Shown one piece after another: positions 22,723 to 34,288 of a DNA stretch of 64,000 nucleotides. Under the pieces are notes generated by a model. That model did no database searches. It saw only the letters and a list, made by a program, of their open reading frames with translations, and was not told the origin of the DNA. Position 1 is the first letter of the stretch. Each line of letters opens with the position of its first letter. Origin of the DNA: Gibbula magus (taxonomy: Eukaryota; Mollusca; Gastropoda; Trochida; Trochidae); the NCBI GenBank assembly GCA_936450465.1, contig OW388291.1, positions 33,022,656-33,086,655 on the forward strand, given 5' to 3'. The position numbers were made by a program, and so were the translations under genes.

Positions 22723-24168
22723 CGGGATTAGAATGTATCCGAAATATCTAACCAAATTTGAAATTAACATACCAGTGATAGATAGATGTGTTTCCCAAAC
22801 GGTAAACATTTATTATGTTGCAAGTAAATGAACCCTTCTTGTTATAATGTGTAACCTGCAACGGAAGGTATGAGCCTATTTGATTATGCAGGTCAACGTA
22901 CGAAGCGGATCATTTCATCTCAGTAGTTTCTGAATATGGCAGATACACGACTTTTCAAATATTCATAATCCATTAAAATTATCATAGTAATGGGGTTGTC
23001 ACTGGATCTTATATTGGTGCATTCATTGTTTGCCTTTTTTTAAGGATCTTTTAAAATCCCTTCTTGATATTGAGTTGAAACTTTCAAACTTGAAATCTTT
23101 GAAATTCGACCTTTGATAATTATAATTTTTTTAATTCTGAAATCCACATTAAGCTTCCAAGCATGTGATAATGTAAAACATCTTTTTTGATATTTGGTAA
23201 CCTGTCCTGCACATTTCTATTTAATAAAGTACGTCAATGAATATACAGTTACATACATGTAACTATGAATACACCCTGTATTTACCTTCTATGAAATGAC
23301 CCCAATACTTTTCCTGTCAATAAAACCAAACATAAAATATATGTTGACCATGATCTTATCATTTGAAATTTCTTCCAAACTTCATCATAAGACTAGATAT
23401 GATATCATAATTGTTTCGATTTTCCGGAAAATACCGTTCCGATTTTTCTGAGTCTCCTTTGAAATACTTTTGAATACATGAAACTAAATAGTTCTTGTCA
23501 TAAACGAAATTACGGTTAACAACTAGCAATAAAACTTGCACACAGAGAGGTAAAAGGAAATAACGTGAGGTGTGAATAAACAACAATGCAAGCTGAACAA
23601 AGATTTGGTCGAACACTCGTATTTTGGTGTGAGTATTATTGTAAACTAAAGTTTTTTAAGGAACACATACATCGTACAGCGCCGCATACCTATTACTTTA
23701 TGACAACCATAAATGTTTTAACAAAATATGTGTATACTTCAAAGTAGATTCAACTGAACGATTATCCTTCTAATCTGTCAACAACGTTTGGATTATCTCG
23801 TATTTCATTTTATAGTTTAAGATTCAGCAATATAGTTTGCCTTGGGCGTCTGGTTTAAAACAACAATATCCCTAATGATGTACGTGTTAGCTTATTCTAA
23901 GAATTAAAACTTGCCCAGCTGAGTCCATATTTTACTACATTCAGTCAAGAAACAACATATAGTTAAAATAACGTGGCAAATGAATAGAATGGTACATATT
24001 TATCATACTTATAAAGGGTACTTTACAGAAATATTGTTCTTGACGTGTAATATTTGATATAACTAAAATACTTTACTGATTTTGAATTATTTATCAAATT
24101 CGTATGTCATGAACTTAAAAGACGTCTATACTTATTTCAAATATCAATATCAAAAACACATAAAAGAA
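22723..24168. other. No gene recognised
   Basis: AT-rich; an 85-codon minus ORF (23359-23616) has no recognisable domain. Confidence 0.3.
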
Positions 24169-24171
24169 AAG

Positions 24172-24488
24172 GGGATGTAGGTAAACCTTGTCTTACTCAA
24201 CTACCGGCTGTTGATGTAGGAGATATGGAACAGTGGACGCAATAAAAGGACCAGGATATACATGATAGTCGACATAGGTAGTCAAGGGCAAGAGAGATTC
24301 CTCCGTTGTTCGGAAGGGGCAGAGGCACTACGGTATGCACCCGGTACAAAGGGCAGGTGTAATTAAGAATGGCGTTGCCAGCGGGGTATTTATTCTTTCG
24401 AATAATAGGAAGGAAAACATTCGCGGGTTTTGAAACATGTGCAATTAGCGTCTAAATAACATTAGGAAAGGATAAGTCACTTTGTCAT
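24172..24488 (+). repeat. Duplicated ~310-bp block, copy 1
   Basis: Several islands are shared in order and spacing with 29118-29438: GCTGTTGATGTAGGAGATA, AGAGGCACTACGGTATGCACC, AAAGGG..GTGTAATTAAGA, AATAATAGGAAG, ACATTCGCGGGTTTTG, GTGCAATTAGC and AGGATAAGTCACTTTGTCA. Between islands the copies differ freely. No terminal inverted repeats and no ORF were found. It is either an old dispersed repeat or a duplicated regulatory module. Confidence 0.55.
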
Positions 24489-24795
24489 GTCCAGGTAACG
24501 GGGTTACTGTGTTTGAATACCATTGGAATGATAACAGATGTGGCAGATGTCCTTGTCTTAGACACATGGTTAGCAACATAGTTTAACAATGTTAATTTTT
24601 TTAAATTATCATATTTCATTATTATGGAGAAGAAAGAACGCAGAACAAGTACGTCTGTGACACCTGGCAAACAGAAATATACAAGTTTAACTAATAAATA
24701 TATAAAAGCTTGACAAACAAACATATATCAAGTTGGCTGATAAATATATAAAAGCTTAGGTAAACATAAAAAAGATAAATGACAATATAATCGCG

Positions 24796-24798
<3 letters not shown>

Positions 24799-24879
<81 letters not shown>
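24799..24879. repeat. (TA)n microsatellite, ~81 bp
   Basis: An uninterrupted TA run. A second one is at 63223-63268. Confidence 0.97.
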
Positions 24880-24881
<2 letters not shown>

Positions 24882-25317
24882 GTCCATACGTATTTGATGT
24901 ATTAATGACACGTGAAACTTACCGTTTCAACCAAAAATGGATCTGCTGTATTTTTCATGTCCTTTAGGAGAGTAGGATAGTATGGTCTAGCGATACAATT
25001 GACTTAAAAGGAAGAATATGTATAACATTCAATACACTATCACAAATCCAGTTCGTCATCCAAATCAAATACCAATTTAGGATGAAAACGTATACCAACA
25101 GTCAAAGTATCATTTCTATCTTCGAGAAGAAAAGAAGATTTTATTTCTGATAACTGATTTGTGATATGTTATATTCGTTACCTGAGATGTTTATGTGAGT
25201 AATGAAACCAAACAAATCTAACAGTTCTAATACGATTTTGTAATGTTGTCCACGATTATGAAGGAAGATTAAAACGGAATCATATTTATTTGTACTCTTC
25301 TGGGTAGAATCAACATG
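24880..25317. other. No feature recognised
   Basis: Nothing supported. Confidence 0.3.
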
Positions 25318-25376
25318 GGAGCAGGACAATTGCCAACGGACAATTGCCACCCGGACAATTGCCACCCAGGACAATC
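25318..25376 (+). repeat. 15-bp tandem repeat GGACAATTGCCACCC
   Basis: It starts GGGAGCAGGACAATTGCCA and contains about three and a half units. The same GGGAGCAGGACAA start opens the array inside the 22.2-kb element, so this is probably the left end of a related element whose right end I could not find. Confidence 0.7.
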
Positions 25377-26095
25377 AACATACCTCAGTCATTATGTGGT
25401 CATCTGGTATGATACTTGTCTCAAAATTGGATTTCTATCGTTCAATAAAAAATATATGTAGATTTTGAATTTTAAATCAAAAGTGTCTGTGTTAGACAGT
25501 TTCATATTTTTCTGAGTAGATTTCGTTGTTCATAAATAATAAGTTGATGATAGTATGGTAGATATATATTATTATCTAGGTCATCAAAAGGAGGATCGTT
25601 TTTGCCCACTTTGTATCATACCTAATATATAAAATGAATGTCACTATTGCCTAGAATGTCCCTTCAATAAGAAACTAAGGAATGATATTCTTCCAAAATA
25701 TTATCACACATATCCTTCTGACGCATATTTCCGTTTTTAGCCATGAAAAAAGAAACAAATTTCTTGTAAACACACAAAATATAACACTGCCGTTTTTATT
25801 ATATTGTACGGTGCTATAATATGTATATGTTCTGCATTTATAATCTGACGTGTAATAGGTATATGTGAACCCTTTACTCTCATGTTGCTCTCGCTCTGTA
25901 ATGAACGCACGTGCAGAGGAACGTCACAATACATATTACAATATATTTCAATCCATTAGGGATAAGTACGTCCGAAACAAAGTTTCATCCGATGTTCAGA
26001 ATCCAATTGAACTACATTAGAATCATATATTCTGATGTATAAAATTGTGCATATTTCTTTACAAAAGATTAAATACACTCTCTGTTCAGAATAGA
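25377..26095. other. No feature recognised
   Basis: AT-rich; nothing supported. Confidence 0.3.
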
Positions 26096-26560
26096 AATGA
26101 CGTCCGTTGGTTCCTGGTTGTTTTCAGACCAGAGCTCCAAACCCGTAAGACTTACCTCAATGAAACTTGATATGGGGAACAATCATCACGTGTAGATGTG
26201 CCTTTTAGCTGTCCATGGAAACACGACTTAAAATTTCGTTTCCGGACCAGAACTCAAAACACTTAAGGCTTATAGCTAAATTAAAGTTGGTATGTTGAAA
26301 ATCGTCATGTATAGATGCGCCTTTTATGGAGTTTCAACTGCTTGAAGACCTTTCATTTTGGTCTTTTCCATGGAAACAGAAGTGAGATTTTTTATCATTG
26401 ATAGCATGTGGAATGACTTTTTTCAAATGTGTCTGTTGGGAGTTTTCTTTTATTTCTTTTCAGCTGTTTCCATGGAAATGCAATTTACAATTTCACTATC
26501 AGAACAGAACTTGAAATCCGTAAGGCTGAGATCAACACAGCTTGGGAAGTTGAACAATAT
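26096..26560 (+). repeat. Dispersed repeat with periodic TCCATGGAAAC
   Basis: TCCATGGAAAC or CCATGGAAA occurs at about 26212, 26368 and 26470. ACCAGAGCTC..AAACCCGTAAG and ACCAGAACTC..AAACACTTAAGGCT blocks occur between, giving a ~150-bp periodic structure. It is similar in style to 6585-6930 but not clearly the same family. The ORF across it (26358-26615) has no domain. Confidence 0.45.
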
Positions 26561-26729
26561 TCGTATGCAGAATGATTTGAATAGCTTATCAAATAGTTCT
26601 ACACAAAATATGTGAGTGATTAAGGGTTTATTAAAGAATCAATCTCCATAATCCTAGTTTAATATATATCATATTGTTCCCACTTGGCGGGGCATATCTC
26701 CGACTCCGTCTGTTTGCTTACATCGACAA

Positions 26730-26817
26730 TATTTGATAAAAGTAAAACTATTCAAATCAAGCCTTTATTATTTGAAACTGTTTTCACGTGTTGATATGTT
26801 TGATATTCGGGTGAGGT
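26730..26817 (+). mobile_element. Scrap of the hairpin-bearing 5.0-kb repeat
   Basis: TTTGATAAAAGTAAAACTAT and CACGTGTTGATATGTTTGATATTCGGGTGAG match the two arms of the hairpin at 5372-5514, with the far ends eroded. Confidence 0.4.
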
Positions 26818-26849
26818 GGCAGCACCGATAGTGGAATCCGCAGCAGCAG

Positions 26850-26854
26850 CAGTA

Positions 26855-26903
<49 letters not shown>

Positions 26904-26968
26904 TAGCAGTGGTAGTAGTAGTGGTAGTAGTAGGAGAAGTAGTAGTAGTAGGAGTAGTACTAGTAGTG

Positions 26969-27021
<53 letters not shown>

Positions 27022-27052
27022 CTAAAGGTCTAAAGGTCTAAAGGTCTAAAAG
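26850..27052. repeat. (GTA)n microsatellite followed by a TCTAAAGG repeat
   Basis: About 170 bp of interrupted GTA/GTG/GCA units, then TCTAAAGG repeated four times (27021-27052). The poly-Val ORF here is an artefact. Confidence 0.95.
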
Positions 27053-28100
27053 GTAAAGAAAGTTAGATGTGTTTGTCTGACAATCTATGTTAAACTACAT
27101 TGGATCATTTCATGTATAGGGAAATCAAATAATTACTTAGTTGCATAGCAATGCAATAGTCTAACACTTAAACCCTGAAAACAAATATTGGACAAATATT
27201 GATAAAGAACATATTTTTTTCAGAGTCTTGAGTGTAAGACTAGGCAATGCAACTACACTACTTATCTTGAATATACAGTATTTGGATCAATCATAGCTCC
27301 AAGATGTTGATGAACATTTCAAAGAGGTGTATGACGTGTGAATTACTTCCCCAGCCTATTACAAATGTACAAAGCGTGGACCAAACAGCTGTAATGCGTC
27401 CTTTGTTTCAATATTATCTCACTTCAAAGGAGTTAAGCGATTCGCTTAAGTTATTAGTATTTTATCGGTATTCATCGGGGTAACATCTTTATAGATTATC
27501 ACACATTATAATATGTCAATATTTTAAAAGGGAACACCGTTTCAAGTTAATCTACTAATCTAAACACAACCTGAGGCTACTGAGCTAAAACAAAGCGTAC
27601 CTTGACAAGCTTAGATGCATCAATGATATGTACAGTAACATCAAAAGAAGACTCATTTGCTGCAGTAAAAGTTTAAGAGATAATTTGTTATGCTTTTGTC
27701 TGCATTGCACTGAATTTATCTTTCAGGCAACTCTTGTTAACTTCGACTGACAGCAATATTTACCTTTATTAAATAAATTACACTGTATTTAATGTTTATT
27801 GCATTCATTGGCGACTGTTATTAAAGTTTAAAAGAGGACCAAACTAAACTTTATGTGAGACAACTACTAGCATTTACCTGAAAGGCATTTTATACTACAA
27901 TGATGGTTTATTTGAGAGGCATTTAATACAACCATGATGGATTATTTGAGAGGCATTTTAGACTTCAATGAAGATTTTTAAGAGGCATATTAGAAGTTGG
28001 AAAGAGAATACAAGTTCTATAGATATATTCACCACTTGCTCAACAACGTTGTTAGTGTCCTCCCTGCATTAAAGAAGTTGTAAATCTATATATATATATA
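27053..28100. other. No gene recognised
   Basis: AT-rich. Three loosely similar units containing (T)GAGAGGCATTT occur at 27890-27990 (a degenerate ~50-bp tandem). Nothing coding is supported. Confidence 0.35.
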
Positions 28101-28108
28101 CTGAGATG

Positions 28109-28210
28109 GTCAGCCTTCTGTTGTATGCTGATGGCATTGCATTGTTAGCGCCTGGTACCTTATACTTGTATCGCTTGACATTTTAATAAACTATTGTTCT
28201 TCTTCTTCTT
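28109..28210 (+). pseudogene. Tiny LINE reverse-transcriptase scrap (YAD motif) with 3' tail
   Basis: In frame at 28109-28159 the sequence reads VSLLLYADGIALLAPGT. This matches the catalytic motif C region of non-LTR reverse transcriptases, normally YADD; here the second aspartate is glycine, so it is inactive. It is soon followed by TTTTAATAAACTATTGTTC and (TTC)n, a LINE-like 3' end, implying deletion of everything between the catalytic motif and the tail. Confidence 0.6.
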
Positions 28211-29110
28211 CTATATAACTTGCAACGAGGATATTTTATTTGTGTACACGGTTCATCGGTCCATGCAGAGAGCTCTACTGACTCACAGCCTCTCTTCAGT
28301 CTAACCCGGCATGATATCATCCTAGCAAGAAGGATAGATGTTCTTCGTATTATAAATGACAACCTTACCATTTCCCTAAGGAGTTAACAGTTAATGAAAT
28401 AGGCACTGAGCGCGTTGAGATATACATGAATGAATAATTATCTTTATGTAGTCATTATTTGGAACGTCCTGAAGCTTCAATTTTATGAATTAAATATCCC
28501 GTTAAAGACGGAATATCCGTTTTAACAGCCAAACATATAAAAAAAAGTATTTTTATATTATATGTTATAACTCACTGGTATAGGCCATGCCATCATATGT
28601 TGAGGAATAATCAAACATGGTCGGAGGTCCAGATGAAATGATAACATCAGCAAAGAATGAAAGTCATCTTAGACAGTTGACATGATATACTGACACAAAC
28701 GTTCATGTCTTGTCATGGTATATAGTCAATGATATATTCTAAATGTTCATTGGTGTAGTATATTCCATAATTGTTGTTGCCCTGTGTATTAAGAGAGAAT
28801 TTAATCGTCGTCGTGTTCCTTTTTGGACCAGTTTGAATTAGAAATACAGGCCATTTAGATTAGTAGCTGCAATATTTTCAAATAATCACATATGTTTCAT
28901 TTGTGTAAGTATCGCACTTGATAGTAAAGCATCACATGAGGTCAAATACCTTTGAGTAATTGAATCCAACAGGTATTTTTTTAAACTCTTTTATGAAGCA
29001 CGATTATGAAGAACTATAATTATAAGAGCTATTTTTTTATAAGAACTATTATCAAGCACTATTAGTAAGCACCATGAATAACTATTACGAAGAACTGTTA
29101 TGAAGCACAA
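28211..29110. other. No gene recognised
   Basis: AT-rich. A short degenerate repeat of GAAGCAC/GAACTATTAT lies near 28990-29110. Nothing else is supported. Confidence 0.3.
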
Positions 29111-29117
29111 GTGAGAA

Positions 29118-29438
29118 GACAACCCTGCATTATCCACACTACCCGCTGTTGATTTAGGAGATACGGAAGGCTGGTTCAAATATTACAGGAATTGAATATC
29201 AAAGTAAGTACAGGTGTTGAGGTACTCAGATAGACATCTTATCTTCAGCGTTGTCCGGAGGGGGAAGAGGCACTACGGTATGCACCCAGGATAAAGGGTG
29301 GGTATAATTAAGAGCAGTTCGCCCCGGGCGTATTTACTGTGAAATAATAGGAAGAGCAACATTCGCGGGTTTTGCAACACGTGCAATTAGCTTCTATGTA
29401 ACGTTATGAGAGGATAAGTCACTTTGTCACTTCTAGTC
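29118..29438 (+). repeat. Duplicated ~310-bp block, copy 2
   Basis: Second copy of the block at 24172-24488, same orientation, about 4.95 kb downstream. The longest shared strings are GCACTACGGTATGCACCC, CATTCGCGGGTTTTG and GGATAAGTCACTTTGTCA; the intervals have drifted. Confidence 0.55.
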
Positions 29439-29672
29439 CCTGGAGTTTCCTGTTTGATGACGCGCTGCAAGGAAGAGAAGCAGACATAGTAAATCGCCTT
29501 GTATATATAGCTACATGTCTACATTTTTGTGAAATTATATTTTCATTCTTTGAATATACTATGTAACTAACCGGATAAATATAGTTAGGGATACATAAAA
29601 AAAATGTAAATTGTGATCAAATTATTCATTGACACAAAGATAAAATATCAATCATATAAATTCAAATATCAC

Positions 29673-30077
29673 TTAGTTATTTTGTCCAGTCAATGATATA
29701 GATAAATCATTGGTACAGTATATTTTAGTTATATGAAAATAGACTTTGAAAGGCAATGTGGCGGTTTTCAAATTTAACAGAAATGTAAATGCTTTAAACA
29801 AATGAGTTGTTATTCTCATTTCGTTAGAACTGTCAAAAATGCTTAAAATCAAGATTGAGGTCATCAACAAATTTTTTCCAACATGTTTTCCTCTCAAGTG
29901 ATTAAATGAGAACTCGATACAGGCATGGTATTCTGATTCTACATAATGTACTAACAGGGCAAAGTCACAAAGTCTACAGTCCCAGTACAATGAAGGGACA
30001 AGCTGGGTATACAGAAACAACTCAATGAAATGAAGTAAATACTTAAAAAAAGAAAAACGCCTATACACATTTTTCAA
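29673..30077 (-). pseudogene. LINE C-terminal remnant
   Basis: A 134-codon minus-strand ORF contains CRLCDFALLVHYVESEYHAC, which fits the C..C....VE.E.H...C pattern of the zinc-binding region after the reverse transcriptase of non-LTR elements. It is followed by a hydrophobic stretch ending in ITTHLFKAFTFLLN. Spacing of the last cysteine and the surroundings are degraded, and no catalytic domain precedes it. Probably a 5'-truncated dead copy rather than a host gene. Confidence 0.6.
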
Positions 30078-30439
30078 ATTGCTGAATATATAATGAACAG
30101 TTTCATGTTTTTCGGTATGCCTAGTAATAATGGTGGCTGCAGCTTTTATTTCATTATGAAATATATATAATATTCGTTTTGTAACAACAATAGAAAATGA
30201 ATAAATATGAAATCACATTTTGTTACAAATTAAGTCACAGTTATCATTATTTATGATCAGGTATAAAATTGCCGTTCCTCTGTACACTCTGGAAATCCAC
30301 CACGGAATGATGAGATCATGAGTTCGTCATCTTTTGGCCACAAGTCAGCAAAGCATTTAACATCCATGAGATCAAATACTTTATATTATATAGTTCGTCT
30401 CCTTCGGTCTGGCGTGTATTTGGAACAGTTTATAAAACA

Positions 30440-30520
30440 TCCTATGTCAATCCTATGAAATTACACCATGTCAAACTTTGCTGTTACAACATCAGTTCAA
30501 TGGTGGAAAACCAACTATGG
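30440..30520 (+). repeat. Degenerate partial copy of the four-copy array unit
   Basis: ACACCATGTCAAACTTTGCTGTTACAACATCAGTTCAA (30464-30501) matches the 3' part of the units at 31.2, 31.8, 32.8 and 33.4 kb. The rest of the unit is missing or unrecognisable. Confidence 0.55.
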
Positions 30521-30994
30521 GTAGTCAACCTTTAAAGTGAATAGATTTTGATATTCTTCCTTCTAACACCTTAACATTCTAACATTCTTACACCTAAGAT
30601 GCCTTTAAATGAAGAAATGACATCAAAACGTCAGGATTTTTTTAAATGATGTTGGATCATAATTATAAATATATACATGTATGTGTGGAACTGCAGTAAA
30701 TTGTTTTTAATCTTATATACTTATCCTCATTCTGGAAATGCATTGTATAATTTTATTGCAATACAGAAAAGGATCTGGCAAGTTATATAACTTCGAAAAG
30801 CCTTTTTCGGCATGTATCGAATTATGTTTAGTTGTTTTTCATTTGACACAAGTGTCCTACATTGGGCTGATACATTTAGAAGGGAAGACTAGGTTTTAAC
30901 AGAGCCATGTATTAGATACAATGCTAAATGCAACGTCATGTGATGAATGGCATTTACATGTTTTCTTGAATAACTGTAAATACACAAAAATGCA

Positions 30995-31247
30995 ATGTAA
31001 ACTGACATGGCGCCAGTGAAATTCGTTTAAACACAATGTTGATTTATTCAATAAGTACCCCATTAACAAATGTATCAAGTACATTACACGTCAATCAATA
31101 CTCCAGACGCATGTACATTTCGTGTATATTGCAGAATAAACTGACACAGTAGCTCTCAATGAACTACTCAAGCTTCCAGACGACACCATGTCAAACTTAT
31201 TGCTGTGACAACATCAGATCAAGACGTCAGAGTTTGACATTGATCTG
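30995..31247 (+). repeat. Array unit 1 (~250-bp conserved core)
   Basis: First full copy of a unit that runs from GACATGGCGCCAGTGAAATT to AGTTTGACATTGATCT. It is about 90 percent or more alike to the other three over the core by eye, while the spacers are not alike. Internal pairings include TGTCAAACT (31189-31197) with AGTTTGACA (31230-31238) and AGATCAA with TTGATCT. A minus-strand ORF opens in it but is not the same length in each copy. Confidence 0.75.
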
Positions 31248-31610
31248 TCAAAAGTAAGAAGAAATCAACTGATATTTGAACATGACAATGTGTCGTTGCA
31301 ATCTCCATTACCAAGTGTTGGAATACGGATATTTTGACAGCAAATCAAAATATTAGGCAAAATTTAATAATTTAGGTATATTTAAAATTAACAATAATAA
31401 GCGCATTTCGTGCAAAGGCGAAACACATAATGTATCTACAGGGATGTTTTAAATCTAAATTGCATTGTTCATTAATATATAAAAAAACGAGAGACATAAA
31501 AAAAATTGTATGTAATGGAAATCGAGAGACTATATGTTGCGTTATGTGACATTATCATGTTTTTCTGAACAACTGTAAACACACTACAAATCAAATCAAC
31601 GAGAATATAC

Positions 31611-31864
31611 AATGTAAATTGACACGACGCCAGTAAAATTCGTTTAAACACAATGTTGATTTATTCAATAAGTACCCTATTAACAAATGTATCAAGTACA
31701 TTACACGTCAATCGCTACTCCAGACGCCTGTACAGTTCTTGTATATTGCAGAATAAACTGACACAGTAGCTGTCAATGAACTACTCAAGCTTCCAGACGA
31801 CACCATGTCAAACTTATTGCTGTGACAACATCGGATCATGACGTCAAACTGTTGACATTGATCT
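31611..31864 (+). repeat. Array unit 2
   Basis: Starts AATTGACACGACGCCAGTAA and ends GTTGACATTGATCT. It lies about 618 bp after unit 1. It differs in the last hairpin (GACGTCAAACTGTTGACA), which breaks part of the pairing seen in unit 1. Confidence 0.75.
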
Positions 31865-32577
31865 CAGATCAACCTAAAAGATATACATGAGTGATCGGAA
31901 TCGTTGTGAATCGTTGTGATGAATACCCTTCTGCTTTACATTCAATTATTCTCATTCAGAAAAACTAATTACGATTCTTTATTTCCCCGTTGTCTCAAAA
32001 GTCAGTCTGAAAACACAAATGATGTAATCTAAATTGTAGTTATGTCCAGATGGTACACGAGATGGAGATTGATCATAGGGGTTGTCCCTTAAAACATATC
32101 TCTCCCTGTGACGTCGACATGATTTATACATTATAGTATGTAACATCAAATGACAAGAAACAAATTCATATAACAAATACTAAATATGGAAATTCAACAA
32201 TACAAACAAACCATGGCATGTGCATTCAAAGGAGAAATAAGAAATATATCTACTTTGGCATACTAACAAATTAAATATGACATTCGTTCAATCTTTTGTG
32301 TTTTCTGAATTACTAGAATCGTTTTCTTAAGTCAATGAATGTACACAAAATATGTGACCTTGTTTTTACAAAGTGTGTGTGGTGCAGTGGTAAATTTGCA
32401 ATATTTCTGAAGAATAATTACTGTTTGATATCGCATCAAGTGATATATAGGTGTCCTTCATATTGAAAATATATTTTCTCTTTCAAAATAGAAATGGGAA
32501 CAATATGTTGTGTGTTCAGTGAAATCAAAGATGTTTCCTGAATCTCTGTAAACTCTCCATAACTACAAGAAAAACTA

Positions 32578-32829
32578 TGTAAATTGACACGGCGCCAGTA
32601 AAATTCGTTTAAACACAATGTTGATTTATTCAATAAGTAACCCATTAACAAATGTATCAAGTACATAACACGTCAATCACTACTCCAGACGCCTGTACAG
32701 TTCTTGTATATTGCAGAATAAACTGACACAGTAGCTGTCAATGAACTACTCAAGCTTCCAGACGACACCATGTCAAACTTATAGCTGTGACAACATCAGA
32801 TCAAGACGTCAGAGTTTGACAACGATCTG
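32578..32829 (+). repeat. Array unit 3
   Basis: Starts ATTGACACGGCGCCAGTAAA and ends AGTTTGACAACGATCT. It lies about 965 bp after unit 2; the extra spacer holds ordinary AT-rich sequence. Confidence 0.75.
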
Positions 32830-33195
32830 GAAAAAAAGTGAGAACAGTTCAATCGAAATTTGTTTGTCATTTCAAACTCCATTTCAAATGTCAAAATATA
32901 AACTGTATTTTCGCGTGTTTAATATAGAGCAGAATGTAGTAATTAAGGTATATTTGAAATAACATATTAGTTTTCTCAAATCATAATTATGCAAAAGCAA
33001 ACCGCACACATATTCGCATTAAAATATATGTTTTAAATATAATATTGGTTTGTTCATTAATGGATAGTATGAGGAACATAGAATATTTCTTTTTCTGAAA
33101 GGAAATCGAGAGACCAAATTTTGTGTTCTGTGACATTATCATGTGTTCTTGAACTCTTTTCAACACAGTCACGTGAAATCAGCGGAATAAAATTT

Positions 33196-33443
33196 AAATT
33201 GACATGGCGCCAGTAAAATTCGTTTAAACACAATGTTGATTTATTCAATAAGTAAACCATTAACAAATGTATCAAGTACATTACACGTCAATCAATACTC
33301 CAGACGCATGTACAGTTCTTGTATATTGCAGAATAAACTGACACAGTAGCTGTCAATGAACTACTCAAGCTTCCAGACGACACCATGTCAAACTTATTGC
33401 TGTGACAACATCAGATCATGACGTCAGAGTTTGACGTTGATCT
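33196..33443 (+). repeat. Array unit 4
   Basis: Starts AATTGACATGGCGCCAGTAA and ends AGTTTGACGTTGATCT. Its spacing from unit 3 (about 617 bp) equals that between units 1 and 2. Sequence upstream of it (ATCGAGAGAC, TGTGACATTATCATGT) also matches that upstream of unit 2, pointing to stepwise duplication. Confidence 0.75.
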
Positions 33444-33752
33444 TTAACCACAATTACGTTTCTAATAATACCAAAATACTCATGAAATATGGAAATTATG
33501 AAGTTTAACACTAATTACTTTAAAGTGTTGGTCATTAATACATTCATCTATGCTGAGAAATGAATTAATTCGAAAAATTGAAAATATATGTTCATTGAAT
33601 GGAGTTTATATCTTGCGAAATATCAGTGTCAAGTATAATGTTTTAAACCATTTTTCCTACATCATTTAATGGTGGCATAGTTAAACCACATTTCAGAGCA
33701 AATAGCATCGCTATGGACATATGAAAGTCATGGCAACAACGTGCATTAATAA

Positions 33753-34288
33753 ACCCAATACCAAAAGAAACTTTGCACCCATCTTCTTGTCTTGATAAAT
33801 CACATAATAGGCAATACTTGGATTTGGGTTTTTAAGTATTGTAATAATTATTCAATTTTACATTCGATGTATGAAAATATTCATTTCAAAAGTTTATTTA
33901 AATAAAAAGTTTGGACGCATCAACATACGAGGGGTATCAAAATGTGTTTGATCAATTCGTCTGTGATTCGGTGGTGGTCTCGTACTCGGTGGTCTTTGCT
34001 AATGGGTAATATCAACGGACTTTTAACATCAGAAACTGTTTCAGTAGTGCGTTAGTCGCTTAACATGTGTGTCTTGTCAAAATTAAAAGTTTAATTTTTT
34101 AATTTTTTTTAAATTTCATTTTTTTGTAAAAAAAAATTAAAAACTTCTGAAAAAAATATTTGACTGATGACAATACGCCATTACTTTTCAGTTTTAGTGT
34201 ACGATGTCCAAAACTTGAAATATTTGTAATTGAAAAACATACATATGATAAAATCAACTGAGATGCAAAGTTTCTTTTGGTATTGGGT
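33753..34288. mobile_element. Tc1/mariner-like MITE (CAAAAGAAAC termini)
   Basis: ACCCAATACCAAAAGAAACT followed by TTGCA is inverted at 34264-34288 as TGCAAAGTTTCTTTTGGTATTGGGT, a 25-bp perfect match. Its right third is close to that of the copy at 62005-62506 (shared TTTTCAGTTTTAG and AAAATCAACTGAG). No ORF. Confidence 0.7.
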
